Origin: Byssothecium circinans
Taxonomy: Eukaryota; Ascomycota; Dothideomycetes; Pleosporales; Massarinaceae
Direction of reading: 5' to 3'
NCBI GenBank assembly: GCA_010015675.1
Contig: ML976979.1
Coordinates: forward strand, 412,951-476,950
Length of the DNA stretch: 64,000 nt
Shown here: one piece after another, positions 58,009 to 64,000 of the stretch
Layout of the letters: each line of letters opens with the position of its first letter
Position numbering within the stretch: the first letter of the stretch is position 1
Program-made: the position numbers and the translations under genes
Notes under the pieces: model-generated
Told to the model about the DNA's origin: nothing
Seen by the model: the letters and a program-made list of their open reading frames with translations, nothing else
Database searches by the model: none

Positions 58009-60495
58009 ACAACTGCATTTCCCTTGTACATCAGCTGCTCAACCGAGCTAGAAGCATCGGGTCCATGACCCAACTTTTTGTTATTTTATCCACTGCGTTC
58101 AAGCGTGCATCTGCATTGGGCGGGTTTTTTTTCGGTCGATTCACGCTGGTCGTATTTTTTATCAGCTCGACCCACATTGCATCACAGCATATCATGGCAT
58201 TGGCACGGCGTTTGCATCTTACCCCACTTTTTGGGCTGCACAACTTTACAGCAGTTCGGCGGTTTTTTTCTTTCCTAACAGCGGCATCTCTGTCCATGAT
58301 GACAAGAAAGTAGCATAGCATCTCGAAATCCTAGGTTAGCTCAACAGACTCCCCAAGGTCTAGAAAAATGGACAAAATTCAAAACATTACATTAACAACT
58401 CAAGCCTTTTGTGCCGTGATGTCACGTCTCAGAATGAGGTAGTTTACCCCAGTTGCACAGGTGATGTTGAAAATCAGGTATCGTGATTGGCCGCTTGAAT
58501 TTGGGAGGATCGCATGCATCCGCTTGCGACTTCCTTATCATTGGAGTGGTCGGCGAATCGAGGTAATTGTCATAGGGGAGGGGGGAAGGGTCAACCTTGC
58601 AGCCCCCATAAAGCCATTATTGTTCACACACGAGCACGGCGTCGTGGACGAACTGGCCGCTTTGCATGACGACTTGAAACAAGTTCTAGCCGTAGCGCAG
58701 ACTAGGCGGTACCACGGTGGTAAGAGGCCGGAATCGGACATGCTGCGTTTACCGATGCAGATGCAGAATCGAGATGGAGTGATTGAAGGCGTGTGATGGT
58801 AAAAGGTGGTCAATAATGAGTTAGAGACTTTTCTCCTCTGTTGAACGGGCCAACAGGGCAGTACGCCAACGCGTACCTGCCTTTTGGTAAACCGTAAACG
58901 CCAGACGGCGAACCTCCGGGGCGAATCCATACGCGCATGACGACCAAGTCACCGACCGGTCCGCTTTCCTTTCAAACATCATTGCCAAAGATGGCACTTC
59001 CCCGAGCCGTGCTGTACTGTATTCGCGCGGCGTGGTGCGGCGCGGCGCGGGGGCAACCAGGGAGCTAACTTTTCTTTTCTTGGAAATCGTGGCGAGAGGC
59101 GGAAAGTATGGTACTGTATCATGACTGATTGAAATGGCAATCGAAGACGATGTCAAGATCGGAATCGGAAGCCGCGTCGGTGTCGGTGTCGGTATCGGTA
59201 TCGCTTCGGGTGTTTTATAGTCCTGTACCATACGTACGTCTACATATCAGGTATGATAAAATAAGAAATCGATGAGTAGGGGGTCGGGTCGGGTCCAGTC
59301 TGGTCAGGTGTTCCTGGACGCGTCACGCGTGGAGGGGGTTTGGGAATAATGTTTTTTTTGTTTTATTTTCGGGTTGATGGGACAAAGGGATTGTTGTTGT
59401 TTCGGAAGTGGAGGGATGCGGGATGGGGATATTTCTACTGATGTGTATAGAAAGTATAGCGGGTAGGTGATAAAGTTGGTGTGACAGGGAAGAGGGATGG
59501 GGAGGCGTGGGAGAGAGGGTTTGGTGTTAATTATAGGTGGCTGACGGGGTGTGTCTATGATATGTGGGTTGGGGCTTGGTTAGTTAGTGTCGTATACGTA
59601 AGCGTGTGTAGGTTCTTTTTAGGGGAGGGGCTTGGAGGGTGTGGTCGTGTGATGTGGAGTACTGGAGAGCTTTTCGTTGTTTTTTATCTTTGCGCTGATA
59701 ATGAGATGGAGTTTGAAGAACTGGATGCGTTGAGAGATGTAATCTGGGTAGTATCTCCTTTCACTGTGGAGTTCGTTTCATTTATGGCTCGTTGGGCAGA
59801 CTGCTCCCTAAGGCATAATTACCAATGCATGTTAGTTTTTTAATGTCTATTCAGGTTCTTCATATTTATTAACCTTGCTATACTCAAGGCCCGGCTATAC
59901 TCGTCTTTGAACTGTTCGGCTTATTGGGTAGTCGAGGTTGAGCCTACTCGTTCAAGACAGGACGCTTCAACTACGGCTCCTAGGTTTATTCTTCTTCAAA
60001 AGCACATCTCTAAGACTCCGATATAGATATTCAGAATTCTGAGTGCACGAGTCAGGAGCTCGCCAGCATTTCTTTGAACGATTATTACCTTCCAAACCCA
60101 CTTTCTTTGTCTGCTTTGTTACGTTCTTTGACGCATGTTTCTTCGTCGACCAGAGCGCTTGTTCAAACAATGCCCTTCTTTCTTCTTGTTCTCCGGGTTA
60201 TTGACGCAGGGCTCAATTTTGACTGAAACGCCACTCTCAATAGAGATTTGTTGCCGCAACCCCTGTGTGCCTTTCACTGATGGGTATGATGTAGTAGAGC
60301 ATGGGCAAATGCTATTCACCAAATCTGAAGGTCTGAATAGCGATGGCAAGTCCCTATTCAGACCCATATCAGGCATCTTCTACAATCACTTTGTATATAT
60401 ATTCCCCTCCTTCGTCGCCTAAACGCCCCCAGATTTTATACTAGTATTTCTCTACACCTCTTCCCTCAGATTCACAGAACACAACGAACTTCAAT
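58009..60495. other. Intergenic region, no gene seen
   Basis: Contains a T-rich 3' flank, a GGT-CGG type minisatellite-like stretch near 59160-59210, and the promoter of the secreted-protein gene, with a tatatatt stretch near 60392-60401. Frames at 59967-60376 on both strands were inspected and not called. Confidence 0.55.
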
Positions 60496-61064
60496 ATGCA
60501 GTACCTCTCCATCTTCTACGCCCTGTCCGCGGCGCTTGTTGCGAGCGCTGGACCCGTTGGCATGGTAAGTTAACATTTTTTATTTCCTCCAGTTATTCTT
60601 TCCTTTCCAAGATCAAGTGCTAACCAGGGATCACAGATCCAACTCTACGAAGACAACAACTACGGTGGCCGTTCCGAAGGCTGGGGCGAACCTAATGACA
60701 TCGGACCCACCAGAAAGGCTCCATGCCTGAAGCATACGTAAGTCCCCCTTCTTCGCGTTCCTTCCCTTTTCCCTTTCCTCCTTTGCCCCATGCCCTTCTC
60801 CTTCCGTACCCTCCTCTCATCTCACCCCAAACATTGGCTAACGAAAACCCCAACAGCACCGCCTGGGGCGTAAGCTCGGTCAAATTCGCCCCCCTCCAGG
60901 GTAAACGCTGGGCCTGCAATTTCTACAAGCAAGACGATTGTACGGGCCAGGAATTGCGACTTGACAAGACCGAAAACTTCATGTCGGTGAAGAATGCTTT
61001 TGTGGATATTCGCCCTGGGTGGAATGATAATATTAGGAGCTTTAAGTGCTTTACGCTTTTGTAA
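60496..61064 (+). CDS. Small secreted beta/gamma-crystallin-like protein, 125 aa, three exons
   Basis: Exons are 60496-60564, 60637-60737 and 60857-61064; introns are 72 nt (gtaagt...cacag) and 119 nt (gtaagt...aacag). Residues 1-18 (MQYLSIFYALSAALVASA) are a signal peptide. The mature part has two Greek-key-like units: IQLYEDNNYGGRSEGW with a closing TAWGVSSVKF, and ACNFYKQDDCTGQELRL with closing WNDNIRSFKC. These resemble the YEDxNYxG...(N/D)(N/D)xx(S/T)S pattern of beta/gamma-crystallins, though the calcium motif is imperfect in both (WGVSS, NDNIRS). Four Cys (53, 77, 85 and one in SFKC near the C-terminus) could form two disulphides. Small size, secretion and Cys content are effector-like, but function is unknown. 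It lies 0.9 kb from a transposase pseudogene. Confidence 0.82.
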
Positions 61065-61998
61065 GGTGGTTTTGAGTTTGCAGGTGCTTGGATGTTGGTG
61101 TTGAGCGGTTTAAGAAAGCGTTTTAGTTTGGGGAGGCATGCTTTTTTCTTCTATGCTTGGTGGTTGGACGTGCGGGTGTTTTCTACTTATCTCTCTGTAC
61201 CTAGGTATTTATATTAGTCGTGGTTATTTATTACTTTTCTGAAGAACGCTTTTTCTTTCTATGCCTGGTTCCAGTGAGTTAGAGGTACAACTGGGAATAT
61301 ACCGGGACTTGGCAAGTAGCGTAGCATCAGCAGCAATTGTCTAACGTCCCTCCCTAAGTTGCGCAAAACCCCTCGTGCCGCAAATTACGCGAGGTACCTC
61401 AACTTTAAATGGGAATAAATCTACGCATACTTTAAAATATTCTATGTCTTAGTAAGGGAGGTGTACTTTAGCTACTTAGGCATGTACGGCAGCCTCCCTG
61501 CTAATAAATTACATTTGCATGGTTGCCTCCGCGCCTGATTCGTGAGGAGCATCCTTTCGCCACATAAAAGTATCTCTCTGCTATACCCGCGCTGCGTAGC
61601 TTACACGACCACAACGCGAAGGTATACGTCTTATACAAGCCTCGGAACCTTTTGGCGATGTCGCAAAGTCGTACTAGCCTTTTGCCTCGATGTAGCGGGC
61701 ACATTCATGCGTTATTGCCACGCTGATTGGTACTTCTAATCAAAGTGAGACCCATATCTAGCTAGCGCGAAACGGACGTTACAGATTACATAATTATGCT
61801 GGCGTATTTTACATTTGTCATCTAGTACAGTCAACTTGTAGCTATGGGCCTATGGCTGTGCTTAGGCAGTTAGCAAAGGACACATAATGGGCCCCCTCTT
61901 GAGCTAGCACATGTAAACTTTCGTATTAACTGCGCAATACGAAATGAACATTAAAGCAAGATATTATTCCGTATACTCCGATAACTTGTCCCGATATA
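61065..61998. other. Flank between the secreted-protein gene and the transposase remnant
   Basis: No gene. A 10-bp palindrome gaggtacctc lies at 61391-61400. I looked for an inverted repeat matching the sequence beyond the other end of the transposase and did not find one. Confidence 0.5.
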
Positions 61999-63645
61999 CT
62001 AATACATCCGCGCTACTGGGGCCCTCCATGGCTCAGCAGCTTCGCCTGTTACTTCAGTCTCCACCATATTGACCTCTGGCGCAGGAGTCTTGCGCTTACG
62101 ACCACGCTTTCCCTTGCCCTCTGCAGTAGCTTTGTCTTTAGTAGCACGCTTCGCTCGTGCCTCCTCCAAGTCCTTGAAGCTCATTACTTTCGCCTTCCCG
62201 AGGACCTTGGATGGCGTAGATCGGCGAACCCGGCCTTCTTTATTTATTTGAGCCAAAAGTCGGTTGTGATCCTGAAGGAGATGTTATTTAGTAAAGGATA
62301 TTTGAGCGGCACTTGCGAGCTTCTGTACGCGCCTCTGCAGACGTTCGGATGCACAAGCATCTTGTTTAATTAAGTTGTGCAAGGACGAAAGACCCTCAGT
62401 TGTCATAGGTGTAACAGGCGTTACTGGGCTTAACAGTACTTCCTCTTAAGGGCAGGATCCCGCAGACCTGTTAGGTACCGTAAGCTCTGCGGGTGGCTTA
62501 GGTATATCTTAGAGCACTCTCTTCGGATCGAACGGGAACAAACCAGTGGCAGCCCAGCCGGCCTTGATATTCCTTTTGGTTAACGCTCGGTCCCTTGCTG
62601 GCTGGTATATATAAGTAAAGTGCTCCTTGCCAACCTTGTCTATACCTCCTCTATTTAACCGCTCAACCTCATCACGGTAGGCTGTCTTCAAGGGGGCAAA
62701 GACGCCGACATCACATGGCTGGAGCTTGTGAGAGGTGTGAGAAGGCAGACGACACAAGATGATACTATGTTTAAAGCAAAACTCTAGGATCTCAAGGGTC
62801 TCGTGAGTCCTAAAGCCGTCGCTGACTAGCACCCGTGGTTTGCCGTTAGCTAGTCCTCGTGTTTAGGGATTAAACACACGCGTAAGCTACTCTAAACAGA
62901 TTTTCGAGTCATTGTACCCGTTCTCTAAATGTCCGTAATGCCATCTAGGGGTTGGATGCGTAGTCCAGTTACTTCGATGGGTGGAAGCTGGCCAGATAAT
63001 GAGTAGTAGCAGCGACCTACCGTCAGCGCTGATACACTCGACCACCGTTACCATAGTCCGCTTAACACCAGCGCCTCTATAGCCTTGTAGATCGTCTTTA
63101 CCTACAAGAACCTTGACGAAGCCTAGCATGCTTAGCATGACACCAGTCTCGTCTATGTTGTAGACATTCTCTAGCAGTATATTGATGGTCGGATCTTGTA
63201 GGACCTTACTGATTACCTTAAACCACTCTGTTATCTTGTTGTATATGAGCTTCTCGTGTCGGTTCCAATCTATTGACCTGACTCTCCTCGCTTTGACTTT
63301 GGGCTGGCGTTTCTTGAAGGCTCAAGCCCAGTTCTTGCCTGGGGGCTTGATCAGCTTGTTCAGCGTAGACCGCTGGCGGGCGATGCTGAAGGCTAGCGAG
63401 GGGATATACTTGATTCGGACGGGTTGCCCAAGACTAGACATTAGTAACAAGAACGTTACAAGCGCTTTCTCCTCCTCTACGGTAAGATATTGCTGGCGCT
63501 GGGCCTTCTCCTCGCGGGAGGGTCGGCCGCGTGCGCGGTAATACAGGGTATGGAGAGGAACACCACCCTGTTCTGATAGGGCAGCCTATGTTCTAGGTGC
63601 ATCGGAATTACGTGCCTCCGTCAGTACCTTGCTGGCTCGGTCCAT
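61999..63645 (-). pseudogene. pogo/Fot1-type DDE transposase pseudogene, in-frame stops only
   Basis: One reading frame runs from the ATG at 63645 to the stop at 61999 (549 codons, the usual family length), broken by about seven internal stops and no frameshift. Helix-turn-helix/CENP-B-like part: REEKAQRQQYLTVEEEKALV and GQPVRIKYIPSLAFSIARQR. DDE parts: NVYNIDETGVML (first Asp), VLVSDGFRTHETLEIL (second Asp), SHKLQPCDVGVFAPLK (third Asp). The C-terminus is Lys-rich (DLEEARAKRATKDKA, then GKRGRKRK, ending PWRAPVARMY). Several stops lie where related copies usually read Trp, Arg or Gln, consistent with RIP C-to-T or G-to-A changes. It cannot make full-length transposase. Confidence 0.93.
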
Positions 63646-64000
63646 GTTGATGGTGGTGGTGGTGGTGTACTGGTACGAGAGAATGGCTGGCGGCGATGAA
63701 CACCAGCCCGCCGTCCAAAAATAGCCCGTTGATGGACATTTCCAGAATAGCGCGACACTTGCGCTGGTTAGGCATAGCATAGGAACCTCCACTCCACGTG
63801 AGCTCGCTAGATCGGCCTATGGATTAATCCGAGCCGTGTTACCACCGCCTCAGTGTCCGCGCCACACTTCGGGCTGTGCAATCAGCCTTACCTTGACCAT
63901 GATGGCTTGTCATTACCCCTCTAGCCCAAACCCACTGACACGGCAATAGAACTCGCGCACTCTCGCGCCGCATCGCCATCGGATTTGATCCTTGGGTATA
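63646..64000. other. Flank of the transposase remnant, no gene seen
   Basis: Contains a short ggt/gtg repeat near 63650-63670. The outer terminal repeat of the transposon was not identified. Confidence 0.5.

Noticed and set aside
1..64000. CRISPR array, rRNA or intact tRNA genes
   Set aside because: No regularly spaced direct repeats, no rRNA-like sequence, and no B-box paired with a proper acceptor stem were found on either strand by reading.

Overview
The window is from a filamentous ascomycete nuclear genome (Pezizomycotina; Dothideomycetes is a guess from overall gene content). The evidence is short GT-AG introns of about 46-110 nt with CTAAC/CTGAC-like branch points, conserved single-copy eukaryotic genes separated by 0.3-2 kb, long CT-rich leaders, and transposon copies carrying the C-to-T/G-to-A signature of repeat-induced point mutation (RIP). 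All exon structures were inferred by hand from splice signals, reading frame and remembered family sequence.

Layout. 1-36 kb is an ordinary gene-dense core: a Ser/Pro-rich disordered protein, a coiled-coil 'M protein repeat' type protein, an unrecognised four-segment membrane protein, endonuclease III (NTH1) divergent from an IGHMBP2/Hcs1-type helicase, a second disordered/coiled-coil protein, a BTB/POZ protein with a 5-nt microexon, an arrestin-fold protein, Maf1 (RNA polymerase III repressor), the AP-1 sigma adaptin, and the glutamate-cysteine ligase regulatory subunit. Two small unrecognised proteins follow.

36-47 kb is an accessory island. At 38.5-42.9 kb sit three genes that I read as a candidate amyloid-signalling cluster. 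Gene A (41846-42841, +) encodes a 295-residue HET-S-sized protein: a helical N-terminal domain, then an Asn/Gly/Gln-containing C-terminal region with two V/I-x-x-N...GGFQ-x-N repeats. Gene B (40655-41393, -) is head-to-head with A over a 452-bp shared promoter and carries the same motif at its N-terminus, aligning gap-free with A's first repeat (8 of 14 identical). Gene B then continues into a retropepsin-like module without the catalytic Asp-Thr-Gly. Gene C (38554-39958, -) has a related degenerate module. A motif at the C-terminus of an effector and at the N-terminus of its divergent neighbour is the arrangement known for het-S/nwd2, but here the partner is not a visible NACHT/WD receptor. 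A RIP-saturated transposon with intact inverted repeats and a second element nested in it lies at 45.7-46.8 kb.

47-64 kb holds mitochondrial ribosomal protein uL15m, a 7.6-kb gene-poor stretch, a PHO80/Clg1-like cyclin, a small secreted beta/gamma-crystallin-like protein, and a pogo/Fot1-type transposase pseudogene whose only lesions are in-frame stops.
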